Of a DNA stretch of 17,078 nt, positions 1-6,826 are shown piece by piece; positions within the stretch are counted from its first letter, which is position 1; each line of letters starts with the position of its first letter. Origin of the DNA: Poindextera sp035295705 (lineage in GTDB: Bacteria > Pseudomonadota > Alphaproteobacteria > Caulobacterales > Caulobacteraceae); contig DATGIN010000127.1 in the NCBI GenBank assembly GCA_035295705.1, forward strand, positions 1 through 17,078. Direction: 5' to 3'. The position numbers and the translations under genes are program-made. Below the pieces are notes generated by a model. That model made no database searches. It was not told the DNA's origin and saw nothing but the letters and a program-made list of their open reading frames with translations.

Positions 1-788
1 GTCGAGGGCAGCGCGGGGTCGTGGGCGTTGGGCTTGGAGCCGGAAACGACCACCGAATAGGGCGGCACCTCGCCCAGGCGGGTCTCGCCGGTGCGCCGGT
101 CGATGATCGGCGTCGTGGCGGTGATGAAGGTGCCCATCGAGAGCACGCTCCCCTCGCGCACGATCACGCCCTCGGCCACCTCGGCGCGGGCGCCGATGAA
201 GCAGTTGTCCTCGATGATGGTCGGGCTCTCCTGCAGCGGCTCGAGCACGCCCCCGATGCCGGCGCCGCCTGAGATGTGGCAGTTCGCTCCGACGTGCGCG
301 CAGCTGCCGACCGTCGACCAGGTGTCGACCATGGTCCCCTCGCCCACCCAGGCGCCGATGTTGACGAACGATGGCATCAGCACAGCGTTGCGGCCGATGA
401 AGGCTCCCCGTCGGACGATCGCGCCCGGCACGGCGCGGAAGCCGGCGCGCTCGAAGTCGGCCGCCGTCCAGGTTCCGAACTTGCTGGGCGCCTTGTCCCA
501 CCAGGGGCCAAGGCCGGGCGCGTGGTTCAGCGCCGGGCCGTTGCTCATCACTTCGTTGGCGTGCAGGCGAAAGTGCAGCAGCACCGCCTTCTTGAGCCAC
601 TGGCGGATGACCCAGGCGCCGTCGATCTTCTCGGCGACCTTGAGCTCGCCGGAGTCCAGCAGCTCGATCGTTCCCTCGACCGTCTCGCGGGCGAACCCCT
701 GGGTGGTGTGATGCAGCGCCTCGCGCTCGTCCCACGTCTTCTCGATCGCGGCTTCCAGGTCTTCGAGCGTCCAGCGTTCGCTGGGCAT
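1..788 (-). CDS. dapD: 2,3,4,5-tetrahydropyridine-2,6-dicarboxylate N-succinyltransferase (3' end cut by window edge)
   Basis: DapD transfers succinyl from succinyl-CoA to tetrahydrodipicolinate in the cytoplasmic succinylase branch of lysine and meso-diaminopimelate synthesis. Translation from the ATG at 788-786 gives 262 residues and runs off the left edge; about 20 C-terminal residues are missing compared with the usual length near 275-285. The N-terminal helical domain (about residues 1-100) is followed by left-handed beta-helix hexapeptide repeats (about 125-220), with the family blocks FVNIGAWVGEGTMVDTW (141-157) and HISGGAGIGGVLEP (171-184), and then PPYSVVVSGS (242-251). A purine-rich stretch (AAGGGAG, then GGAAAG) precedes the start. 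It lies 17 bases after the nucleotidase stop, so it is probably the last visible gene of the rpmH-to-dapD run. No internal stop or missing block was seen. The identification is very firm. Confidence 0.96.
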   Translation of the reverse strand, partial: MPSERWTLEDLEAAIEKTWDEREALHHTTQGFARETVEGTIELLDSGELKVAEKIDGAWVIRQWLKKAVLLHFRLHANEVMSNGPALNHAPGLGPWWDKAPSKFGTWTAADFERAGFRAVPGAIVRRGAFIGRNAVLMPSFVNIGAWVGEGTMVDTWSTVGSCAHVGANCHISGGAGIGGVLEPLQESPTIIEDNCFIGARAEVAEGVIVREGSVLSMGTFITATTPIIDRRTGETRLGEVPPYSVVVSGSKPNAHDPALPS

Positions 789-805
789 TGGCTTTCCGCT
801 CCCTT

Positions 806-1468
806 TCAGATCCGCGCCGCCGCCAGGAAGTCGGCGAGCGAGGCGGTGCGATGCTGCACGAACGCCGACGTGCACGCGCTGGCGTGCGGCCCGACAAGGA
901 CCGTCGTCATGCCGAGCGCGGCGGCGGGCGCCAAGTTCTTTTCCGAATCCTCGAAGAAGCAGGTCTCGCGCGGATCGATCGCGTGCGCGGCGATCATACG
1001 AGCGAAGGTATCGGGGTGCGGCTTCGGCACGTAGTCCGCGGCGGCGATGTGGAACACCGCCTCGAACTGATCGGACAGCGCCAGCTTGTCGAGGACCCGC
1101 GCTGCGTGGCGGGCGTCGCCGTTGGTGAACACCAGCCGCCGGCCGCGCAGGCGCGCGAGCGCCTGGCGCAGGCGCGGATCCGGCTCGAGCGCGTCGAGCG
1201 AGACGTCGTGCACCTCGTCCAGGTAGCCCTGCGGATCGATGCCGTGGTTGGCCATCAGGCCCGCGAGCGTCGTGCCGTGCTCGTGCAGATAGCGCTTCTG
1301 CAGGCGCCATGCGTCGTCCCAGCTCAAGGCGAGCTCGCGGGCGACGAAGCCGGTCATCCGCTGCTCGATCGCGGCCATGAAGGCGTTGCCGACCGGGTAG
1401 AGGGTGTTGTCGAGATCGAACAGCCAGACCCGGATGTGACGGAGGTCGGCGCCCGCTGCTTCGGCCAT
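806..1468 (-). CDS. HAD-superfamily pyrimidine 5'-nucleotidase
   Basis: This is a 220-residue soluble HAD hydrolase of the pyrimidine 5'-nucleotidase (SDT1/PhoE-like) type, expected to dephosphorylate UMP/CMP or related phosphates. HAD motif I is DLDNTLY (residues 18-24, nucleophile Asp18 and acid/base Asp20). Motif II is FTNGD (Thr115). Motif III is the lysine of VPKPHPD (Lys149). Motif IV is FFEDSEKN (Glu173, Asp174). An alpha-helical cap (about 30-100) sits between motifs I and II, as in subclass C1. The start overlaps the argB stop: GTG at 1471 (4-base overlap) and ATG at 1468 (1-base TGATG overlap) are both possible, and I choose the ATG. Either way translation is probably coupled to argB. 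The exact substrate cannot be read from the sequence. Confidence 0.9.
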   Translation of the reverse strand: MAEAAGADLRHIRVWLFDLDNTLYPVGNAFMAAIEQRMTGFVARELALSWDDAWRLQKRYLHEHGTTLAGLMANHGIDPQGYLDEVHDVSLDALEPDPRLRQALARLRGRRLVFTNGDARHAARVLDKLALSDQFEAVFHIAAADYVPKPHPDTFARMIAAHAIDPRETCFFEDSEKNLAPAAALGMTTVLVGPHASACTSAFVQHRTASLADFLAAARI

Positions 1469-2460
1469 CACGCGCGCTTGGCGGCGCGGGCGCGGCGGCG
1501 CGCGGCGAGGCTGGCGTGCGTGCTCCTGGGCGCCGTCGGGTCGTAGATCAGCGTCCCGTAGCCGTGCGCGGTGAAGAGCTCCATCAGCATGGCGTGCGGC
1601 CGGCGGCCGTCCAGGATCACCACGCCCTCGACCCGGCCCTCGACGGCGGCGATCGCGGTCTCGACCTTGGGGATCATGCCGCCGCTGACGACCCCGCTGT
1701 CGATGGCGGCCTTGGCCTCGTCGACGCTCAGCATCTCGATCAGCCGCCCGTCGGCGTCGAGCACGCCCTTCACGTCAGTAAGCAGCAGCATGCGCTTGGC
1801 CTTCAGAGCGCTCGCCAGCGCGCCGGCGACGGTGTCGGCGTTGATGTTGTAGGTCTGCCCGCCCTCGGCCACGCCGATGGGCGCAACGACCGGGATGTAG
1901 TCCTGGTCAGCGTAGATCAGGGCCTCGAGCAGCTTCGGGTCGACGCGGGTCGGCTCGCCGACGAAGCCGAGGTCGACCGCCTGCTCCAGCCTCGAGCCCG
2001 GATCCTTCTTGGTCCGGTGCAGCTTCTCGACCGTGATCAGCCCGGCGTCCTTGCCGGAGAGGCCGACGCCGCGGACGTCGGCCTCGGCGCCCGCCTGGGT
2101 GATCCAGTTGGCGATTTCCTTGTTGATGGCGCCGGAGAGCACCATCTCGGCCACCTCCATCGTGGCCTGGTCGGTGACGCGAAGGCCATCGACGAACGTC
2201 GACTTCACCCCCGCCCGCTCCAGCATGGCGCTGATCTGCGGGCCGCCGCCGTGCACGACCACCGGATGCAGGCCGAGCAGCTTGAGCAGCACGGCGTCCG
2301 CGGCGAACTGCTTGGCGACCGCCTCCTCGCCCATGGCGTGGCCGCCGTATTTGATCACCACGGTTTCGCGGTCGTAGATCTGGATGAACGGCAGCGCCTC
2401 GGCGAGCGTCTTCGCCGTGGCCCAGGCCGCCGCCTCCGGATCGGTGATCGCGTCGTTCAT
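1468..2460 (-). CDS. argB: Acetylglutamate kinase
   Basis: ArgB phosphorylates N-acetylglutamate with ATP, the second step of arginine synthesis. The 330-residue protein shows the amino-acid kinase fold: KYGGHA (37-42), HGGGPQI (70-76), GLSGKDA (133-139), NINADT (205-210), TDVKGVLD (228-235) and GGMIPKV (260-266). The roughly 30 residues before the first strand match the N-terminal helix that family members use to form arginine-inhibited hexamers, so feedback inhibition is likely (inference). The frame stays open upstream to 2541, but the ATG at 2460 gives the family N-terminus and does not overlap engB. It sits 34 bases after the engB stop and overlaps the nucleotidase gene at its 3' end. 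The C-terminus carries an extra Arg/Ala-rich tail (about 311-330, ending ARRRARAAKRA) not needed by the family. Confidence 0.96.
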   Translation of the reverse strand: MNDAITDPEAAAWATAKTLAEALPFIQIYDRETVVIKYGGHAMGEEAVAKQFAADAVLLKLLGLHPVVVHGGGPQISAMLERAGVKSTFVDGLRVTDQATMEVAEMVLSGAINKEIANWITQAGAEADVRGVGLSGKDAGLITVEKLHRTKKDPGSRLEQAVDLGFVGEPTRVDPKLLEALIYADQDYIPVVAPIGVAEGGQTYNINADTVAGALASALKAKRMLLLTDVKGVLDADGRLIEMLSVDEAKAAIDSGVVSGGMIPKVETAIAAVEGRVEGVVILDGRRPHAMLMELFTAHGYGTLIYDPTAPRSTHASLAARRRARAAKRA

Positions 2461-2494
2461 GGCGGCGGCTCGATAGAGCAGCGGCGCAGGATTG

Positions 2495-3142
2495 TCACGA
2501 AGCGCCCGCCGCTTCCGCCACCTCGGCCCGCAGCTCCGCAAGGCCGAGGCCCGTCGCCGCCGAGGTGGCGAGCACGCGCGGGAAGGCGGCCGGACGGCGG
2601 GCGACGGCGGCGCGGGCGGCCTCGATCGCCCGCGGGACGAAGTCGGCCTTCAGCTTGTCGGCCTTGGTGAGCACGATCTGGTAGGAAACGGCCGCCAGGT
2701 CGAGCGCATCCAGCGCCTCGGCGTCGGTCGTCTTCAGCCCGTGGCGGGCGTCGATCAGCAGATAGACCCGCTTCAGGTTCGGCCGCCCACGCAGGTAGGC
2801 GCGCCCGAGGCTCTGGAAGCGCGCCTTCGTCCCCTTCGCCGCCCGCGCGAAGCCGTAGCCCGGCAGGTCGGCGAGCCTGAGGCGCCCGTCCAGCAGGAAG
2901 AGGTTCACCTCGCGGGTCCGCCCGGGCTCGTTCGAGGTGCGCGCCAGGGCCTTGCGGCCGGTAAGCGCGTTGATCAGCGACGACTTGCCGACGTTGGAGC
3001 GGCCGGCGAAGGCGACCTCCGGGAGGTCGGGCGGCGGCAGGTCGTCGATACGGGCGGCGCCGAGCAGGAAGCGCGCCTGGCGGGCGAACATCACCCGCGC
3101 GGCCTCCAGCGCCTCGGGCGCGAACGCCGCCGCGTCGCTCAC
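2495..3142 (-). CDS. engB: Ribosome biogenesis GTP-binding protein EngB/YihA
   Basis: EngB (YihA/YsxC) is a TrmE-Era-EngA-like GTPase that assists assembly of the large ribosomal subunit. The 215-residue protein has G1 GRSNVGKS (47-54), the switch I stretch TSNEPGRTREVN (69-80), G3 DLPGYG (92-97), G4 TKAD (159-162) and G5 TSA (193-195). I choose the GTG at 3142 because GTGA overlaps the yidC TGA stop by 4 bases, a standard coupling arrangement, and because it gives the usual roughly 45-residue lead before G1. The ATG at 3091 is a shorter alternative. The reading frame is open far upstream across yidC only because the DNA is GC-rich. YidC and EngB genes are neighbours in many proteobacteria, which links membrane protein insertion with ribosome maturation. 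Confidence 0.95.
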   Translation of the reverse strand: MSDAAAFAPEALEAARVMFARQARFLLGAARIDDLPPPDLPEVAFAGRSNVGKSSLINALTGRKALARTSNEPGRTREVNLFLLDGRLRLADLPGYGFARAAKGTKARFQSLGRAYLRGRPNLKRVYLLIDARHGLKTTDAEALDALDLAAVSYQIVLTKADKLKADFVPRAIEAARAAVARRPAAFPRVLATSAATGLGLAELRAEVAEAAGAS

Positions 3143-5016
3143 CCCGAGGGTCTCGGCTTGGCGAAGCGGGCGAGGAAGTTGTCGATCGGGTTGTCCACCT
3201 GGAACCGGTGCATCATCACGTACTGCTGCAGGATGGTGAGCACGTTGCTCCAGGTCCAATAGATGAGCAGGCCAACCGTGAACTGCGCCAGCGTGAAGGT
3301 GAAGATCAGCGGCAGGAATTGCAGCATCCGCTGTTGCACCGGGTCGGGCGCCGGCGGGCTCATCGAGGTCGAGAGCCACATCGTGAAGCCGTAGACGATG
3401 GGCAAAAGGCCGATGTGCAGCGAGCCGTCCAGCGCACCGCCGATGAACGGCGCGCTCGCGGGGTTCCACGGAATGAGGCCGAACAGGTTCCACAGCGTCG
3501 TCGGGTCGCGCGCCGACATGTCCTGGATCCAGCCGAAGAACGGCGCCTGGCGCATCTCGATGGTGACCGTCAGCACCTTGTAGATCGAGTAGAGGATCGG
3601 GATCTGGATCAAGAGCGGCAGGCAGCCCATCAGCGGGTTGATCTTCTCGCGCTGATACAGCGCCATCATCTCCTGCTGCTGCTTGGCCTGGTCGTCGGCG
3701 TACTGCTTGCGCAGCGCGTCCACCTGCGGCTGCACCTTGCGCATGCGGCTCATCGACTCGTAGCTCTTGTTGGCGAGCGGGAAGAGCGCGAGCCGGATCA
3801 CCACCGTCAGCGCCATGATCGACAGGCCGATGTTGCCGATCAGGCCGTGGAAGAACTCGAGCCCGGCGAAGATCGGGCGGGTGAAGAACCAGTAGACGCC
3901 CCAGTCGACCGACTGGTCGAAACGCGGGATGTCGGTGGGCTTGGCCGTATGCGGCGACCAGGGGAAGGCCGGAACGTCGCCGGAGTACTCGTAGCCTTTG
4001 ATCAGCGAGACGTCCTTCGGTCCGGCGTAGAGCCTCGTCGTTTGCGTCGTCGTCGCGCCCGGCGCGAGCTTCACCGCCGCGCCGGCGAAGGCGGTCTGGT
4101 AGACGTCCGGACCGTTCGGCCGCTGCTGGACGTCGTAGGTGGCGCTCATCGGCGCGCCCTGCGGCGGCACCAGGGCCGCCATCCAGTACTTCTGGGTCAC
4201 GCCCAGCCAGCCATTGTCGCCGGTCTGATTGATCGGCTGGCCCGCCTTCCAGAGATTGCAGAACAGCTGCCCGAACACGCAGGTGTAGCTCGGGATCTCC
4301 AGCTTGCCGTCGACGACGCCGACCCCGCCCTCGTGCACCAGGGTCGACGTCGCGTGCGCCTTGCCGCCCTGGGTGACGAAGTCGGCCGGCGTGCCGACCT
4401 GCTCGACCACGCCGCCGGGCGCGAGCGACACCGGCGACGCGCCCGTATTGGCCACCTGGTCGGTAAGCGTGAACATGTAATTCTGGTCGATGGCGATGGT
4501 GCGGGTGAACTTCAGCCCCTGGCCGTTGTCGTAAGTGAGCACGAGCGGCGTGGCGGGGGTCAGCCTCGCGTTCGCCGGCGCGGTCCACAGCTCCTGGCCG
4601 CTCGGGACGCCGGCGACGTTCTGCCCCTGCCACAGCACCTGGGCGAAGAAGGCGCTGGGCGTGCCCTCCGGCCGGAAGAGCTGCACCAGCGGCGACTTCG
4701 GGCTGAGCTGCTCGCGGTACCGCTTGAGGTAGAGCTCGTCGATGCGCGCGCCGCGCAGCGCGATCGACCCGGAAAGGGTCGGCGTATCGATGGCGACGCG
4801 CGGGCTCACGGCCAGCGCCTGCGACTGGCTGAGGAACGCCGCCGCCTGACCCGCCTGCGGCTGCGCCTGATGCGCCGCGGCTGCGGCGCTCTGCGCGCGC
4901 TGTTCGGCCGCGCGCCGGGCGGCCTGCGGGCCGATCACGAAGAACTGGTAGACGATCAAAATCATCGCGGCGAGCACGACGAACGTGATCGTGTTGCGGA
5001 GCGTCTCTCGGTCCAT
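3139..5016 (-). CDS. yidC: Membrane protein insertase YidC (Oxa1 family)
   Basis: YidC inserts and folds inner-membrane proteins, alone or with SecYEG. The 625-residue protein has the Gram-negative layout: an N-terminal membrane segment (about 10-28), a linker rich in Ala/Gln, a large periplasmic beta domain (about 60-350) and a C-terminal 60KD_IMP domain with five membrane segments (about 370-610). The conserved groove arginine is seen as Arg408 in TVVIRLALFP, followed by the charged cytoplasmic hairpin (RKVQPQVDALRKQYADD and following) and the NPLMGCLPLLIQIPI block. The ATG at 5016 places the first membrane segment normally. The gene follows rnpA by 51 bases, so there is no room for yidD, which lies between them in many bacteria. 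Its stop overlaps the engB start. Confidence 0.97.
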   Translation of the reverse strand: MDRETLRNTITFVVLAAMILIVYQFFVIGPQAARRAAEQRAQSAAAAAHQAQPQAGQAAAFLSQSQALAVSPRVAIDTPTLSGSIALRGARIDELYLKRYREQLSPKSPLVQLFRPEGTPSAFFAQVLWQGQNVAGVPSGQELWTAPANARLTPATPLVLTYDNGQGLKFTRTIAIDQNYMFTLTDQVANTGASPVSLAPGGVVEQVGTPADFVTQGGKAHATSTLVHEGGVGVVDGKLEIPSYTCVFGQLFCNLWKAGQPINQTGDNGWLGVTQKYWMAALVPPQGAPMSATYDVQQRPNGPDVYQTAFAGAAVKLAPGATTTQTTRLYAGPKDVSLIKGYEYSGDVPAFPWSPHTAKPTDIPRFDQSVDWGVYWFFTRPIFAGLEFFHGLIGNIGLSIMALTVVIRLALFPLANKSYESMSRMRKVQPQVDALRKQYADDQAKQQQEMMALYQREKINPLMGCLPLLIQIPILYSIYKVLTVTIEMRQAPFFGWIQDMSARDPTTLWNLFGLIPWNPASAPFIGGALDGSLHIGLLPIVYGFTMWLSTSMSPPAPDPVQQRMLQFLPLIFTFTLAQFTVGLLIYWTWSNVLTILQQYVMMHRFQVDNPIDNFLARFAKPRPSG

Positions 5017-5067
5017 CGAGGCTTTCGGTCACCGGTCGGCGGCCGCCGCGCGACTGCCGCCGGGACC

Positions 5068-5415
5068 TTAAGTGGCGGCGAGGCTTATCAGCGCGCTTTC
5101 GAGATCGTCAAGCAGCCGCGCCCACGGCCTTCTCGCCGTTCCGGCCCGGGCGATGATCACATAGTCACGGCCCGCTTTCGCATGAAGGGGGACGAGCCGC
5201 CGGGCCGCCTCGCGCAGGCGCCGCTTGGCGCGGTTGCGAACGACGGCGCCGCCGATCCGCCTGGTCGCCGTGAAGCCGACGCCGATCGCCGCGCGCCCGT
5301 CGGCGCGGTCGACGACCTGCACCACGACCGCCCCGCGCGTGGCCACGGCGCCCTTCGCCGCGGCCAGAAAGGCCGCGCGCTTCTTCATGCGTTCGATGGG
5401 GGGCTTGTCGCTCAT
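5068..5415 (-). CDS. rnpA: Ribonuclease P protein component
   Basis: RnpA is the small basic protein cofactor of RNase P, which removes 5' leaders from pre-tRNAs. The 115-residue protein carries the hallmark RNR motif in RNRAKRRLREA (60-70), preceded by IGVGFTATRRIGGAVVRN and followed by YVIIAR (85-90), all typical of the family. The ATG at 5415 has AAGGGG about 9 bases upstream; ATG at 5388 (MKKRAAF) is an alternative. It lies 46 bases after rpmH, the near-universal order, and 51 bases before yidC. A short hairpin in the rpmH-rnpA gap may lower rnpA expression relative to rpmH, as expected for an enzyme subunit needed in small amounts beside an abundant ribosomal protein (inference). Confidence 0.95.
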   Translation of the reverse strand: MSDKPPIERMKKRAAFLAAAKGAVATRGAVVVQVVDRADGRAAIGVGFTATRRIGGAVVRNRAKRRLREAARRLVPLHAKAGRDYVIIARAGTARRPWARLLDDLESALISLAAT

Positions 5416-5434
5416 GCCGCGCCGCCCCTTCGCG

Positions 5435-5449
5435 TCTCCCTCCGGGAGA
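5435..5449 (-). other. Small hairpin in the rpmH-rnpA gap
   Basis: Arms TCTCCC and GGGAGA (6 bp) flank a 3-base loop between the rpmH stop and the rnpA start. There is no U-tract, so it is not a classical terminator. It could be a processing or partial attenuation element that makes rnpA mRNA less abundant than rpmH mRNA. A chance GC-rich hairpin is equally possible. Confidence 0.3.
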
Positions 5450-5461
5450 GGTGTTCCGAGC

Positions 5462-5596
5462 CTAAGCGGTCAGGCGCTTGCGGCCGCGGCTGCGGCGGCG
5501 CGCGACCACCTTGCGGCCGGCCTTGGTCGCCATCCGCGCGCGATAGCCGTGGCGGCGTTTGCGCACCAGGCGCGACGGTTGATAGGTCCGCTTCAC
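5462..5596 (-). CDS. rpmH: 50S ribosomal protein L34
   Basis: The 44-residue translation begins (M)KRTYQPSRLVRKRRHGYR and ends RRRSRGRKRLTA, the unmistakable L34 sequence, very rich in Arg and Lys. L34 is a small protein of the 50S subunit. The start codon is GTG (5596), as no in-frame ATG precedes the conserved KRTYQPS block. GGAAAG about 10 bases upstream can act as the ribosome-binding site. The stop is TAG at 5462. It is the first gene of the rpmH-rnpA-yidC-engB-argB run and is preceded by a recognisable promoter. Confidence 0.97.
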   Translation of the reverse strand: MKRTYQPSRLVRKRRHGYRARMATKAGRKVVARRRSRGRKRLTA

Positions 5597-5631
5597 GGGG
5601 CTTGCTTTCCAGGCCGGCGAAAGAGCGCGCG

Positions 5632-5660
5632 TGGATAGGCGAGGGCCGCCGTGAAGTCAA
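5632..5660 (-). promoter_or_regulatory. Probable housekeeping promoter of rpmH
   Basis: On the minus strand TTGACT (5660-5655) and TATCCA (5637-5632) are separated by exactly 17 bases. The -35 matches the sigma-70 consensus at 5 of 6 bases. The -10 is poor against TATAAT, but GCCTATCC has partial likeness to the Caulobacter housekeeping -10 element. Transcription would start near 5625, giving a leader of about 30 bases before the rpmH GTG. The site lies in the only gap between the GNAT-like gene and rpmH, as expected for the main promoter of the cluster. Confidence 0.5.
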
Positions 5661-5676
5661 TTCTGGGACCTGACGT

Positions 5677-6630
5677 CTAGGTTATGGTCTTGGTCCACAT
5701 GTGGCCCCGGTCGGTCAGCACAAAGCCGGCGGCGAGATAGGCCGCGATCGCCGCCGTATTGAAATGCGCGGTCCCGACGCGCGCCTCGCGAAGCCCGCGC
5801 GCCTTCAGCCGCCTGACCGCCTCGCGCATCATGAAGCGAACGAGACGCCGGCCGCGAAAGGCGAGCGCCGTCCCCACCGGCTCGAACGTTCCAACCCCGC
5901 TTTCGGCGTCGGCCCAACAGATGCAGTTGGCCGCGAAGCTCCCGTCCGGGGCGACCACGAGCATGTCCAGCCGGGGGTCGTACACGGGCATCTCTCGGAG
6001 GCTGAGGTAGCGTTCGGTCGAGAACTGTGACTCGCCGTGGATATTCATGTGCTCGAGGTGGCTCCAGGCCGCGCGGTGGGCGGCCGCGCGCAAGGCCGGG
6101 TCCACGCCCACGCAGTCGCGGACGATGAAGCCCTCGGGCGCGCCGGCGTCCGGCAGCGGCTGGGTGAGGTCCATGCTGAACCCCACGCCCGACGGGGCGG
6201 ACTGTCGGTAGCCAAGCGCTTCGAGCGTCGCGATGCGGACGCGGTCGTGCTCCGAGGTCGGCACGGAGAGGGTGCGGCTTGGTCCCTCCGACGGCCGCGA
6301 GCGCCGCCAGGCTTCCGCCGCCTCGATCGCCTCGCCGATGCGCGCCTCGCCGGCCGGCGTGGCCTCGAGCCACAACTCGTCCTCCGTGACGACCCAGGCC
6401 ACGACCTCGACCCTGCCGTCGGGGCCGAGGTAGAGGCGGTTGCGGTGCGGCCGATCGGCTTGGCCGTTCAACTGCCAGACCACGTCGCCAGGGTGCCAGC
6501 GGGCGCGCAGGGGCGCGCGCTCCTTGGTCGAGCGGCTGGCGAAGTCGATGAAGAGCGGCAGATCCTCGATCCCCGCGTAGCGCCGCGAGGTCGGCTGCGC
6601 GGACGCACCGCGCGGTTCGTTGGGTGTCAT
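5677..6630 (-). CDS. GNAT-fold N-acetyltransferase-like protein, probably with two GNAT domains
   Basis: This 317-residue soluble protein appears to hold two GNAT-fold halves. The N-terminal half (about 15-155) has the order and length of a GNAT domain but no clear acetyl-CoA motif. The C-terminal half (about 165-317) has a motif A region VGTALAFRGRRLVRFMM (252-268), a helix AVRRLKARG, and a motif B-like stretch HFNTAAIAAYLAAGF (289-303). The pyrophosphate loop is unusual: the canonical R-G-x-G-x-G/A reads R-G-R-R-L-V, lacking two glycines. Cofactor binding may be altered, or the protein may be a non-catalytic relative. The substrate is unknown. The ATG at 6630 follows a gap with two hairpins, so the gene is probably transcribed alone. 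The N-terminal 15 residues are low in conservation features and the start is less certain. Confidence 0.8.
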   Translation of the reverse strand: MTPNEPRGASAQPTSRRYAGIEDLPLFIDFASRSTKERAPLRARWHPGDVVWQLNGQADRPHRNRLYLGPDGRVEVVAWVVTEDELWLEATPAGEARIGEAIEAAEAWRRSRPSEGPSRTLSVPTSEHDRVRIATLEALGYRQSAPSGVGFSMDLTQPLPDAGAPEGFIVRDCVGVDPALRAAAHRAAWSHLEHMNIHGESQFSTERYLSLREMPVYDPRLDMLVVAPDGSFAANCICWADAESGVGTFEPVGTALAFRGRRLVRFMMREAVRRLKARGLREARVGTAHFNTAAIAAYLAAGFVLTDRGHMWTKTIT

Positions 6631-6665
6631 GGACGTTTGTCTCGGTCTGACGCGATCGAACGCAA

Positions 6666-6684
6666 CGGTTCGCTGTGTGAACCG
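6666..6684. repeat. Inverted repeat (6-bp arms) upstream of the GNAT-like gene
   Basis: CGGTTC and GAACCG flank a 7-base spacer (GCTGTGT). It lies 36 bases upstream of the GNAT-like start and only 15 bases from a second, stronger hairpin. It could be an operator for that gene or an mRNA hairpin. No T-tract follows on either strand. Confidence 0.35.
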
Positions 6685-6699
6685 CCGGGGCTAGCGACA

Positions 6700-6721
6700 G
6701 GCGTCCGCATCTTCGGACGCC
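6700..6721 (-). terminator. Perfect 8-bp hairpin after the quinone oxidoreductase gene
   Basis: GGCGTCCG and CGGACGCC pair perfectly around the 6-base loop CATCTT. It lies about 105 bases downstream of the quinone oxidoreductase stop and about 70 bases upstream of the GNAT-like start on the minus strand, a sensible place for ending the hydrolase/oxidoreductase transcript. There is no U-run, so a Rho-assisted or transcript-stabilising role fits better than a classical intrinsic terminator. Confidence 0.45.
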
Positions 6722-6826
6722 GTCAGTCGGTCAGGCTCAAGACAACAGAAGCTCCACTGGCTGGCGCTTGATCGTGCGGCGTCGCCACCAGCGGGTCAAG
6801 CCGCGCGCGGAGCGGGGCGGCCGCGC

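Noticed and set aside
2495..5032. An 845-codon open frame covering engB plus the length of yidC in another frame
   Set aside because: Only the last 215 codons encode a recognisable protein (EngB). The upstream part is an Arg/Gly/Ala-rich shadow of yidC caused by high GC content.
5037..5048. 12-bp palindrome CGGCGGCCGCCG in the rnpA-yidC gap
   Set aside because: Self-complementary G/C strings are common at this base composition, and there is no adjoining AT tract or conserved context to suggest a site.
5630..5638. Possible DnaA box (CTATCCACG on the minus strand) upstream of rpmH
   Set aside because: Only 7 of 9 bases match TTATCCACA, it stands alone, it overlaps the promoter -10, and there is no dnaA gene or AT-rich unwinding region nearby.
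5412..5660. An 82-codon frame overlapping rpmH and ending with an ATGA overlap on rnpA
   Set aside because: It is Arg/Pro-rich, matches no family I know and covers rpmH in another frame. Extended rnpA reading frames over rpmH are known in Thermus, but here rnpA has its own normal start and this frame does not fuse with it.
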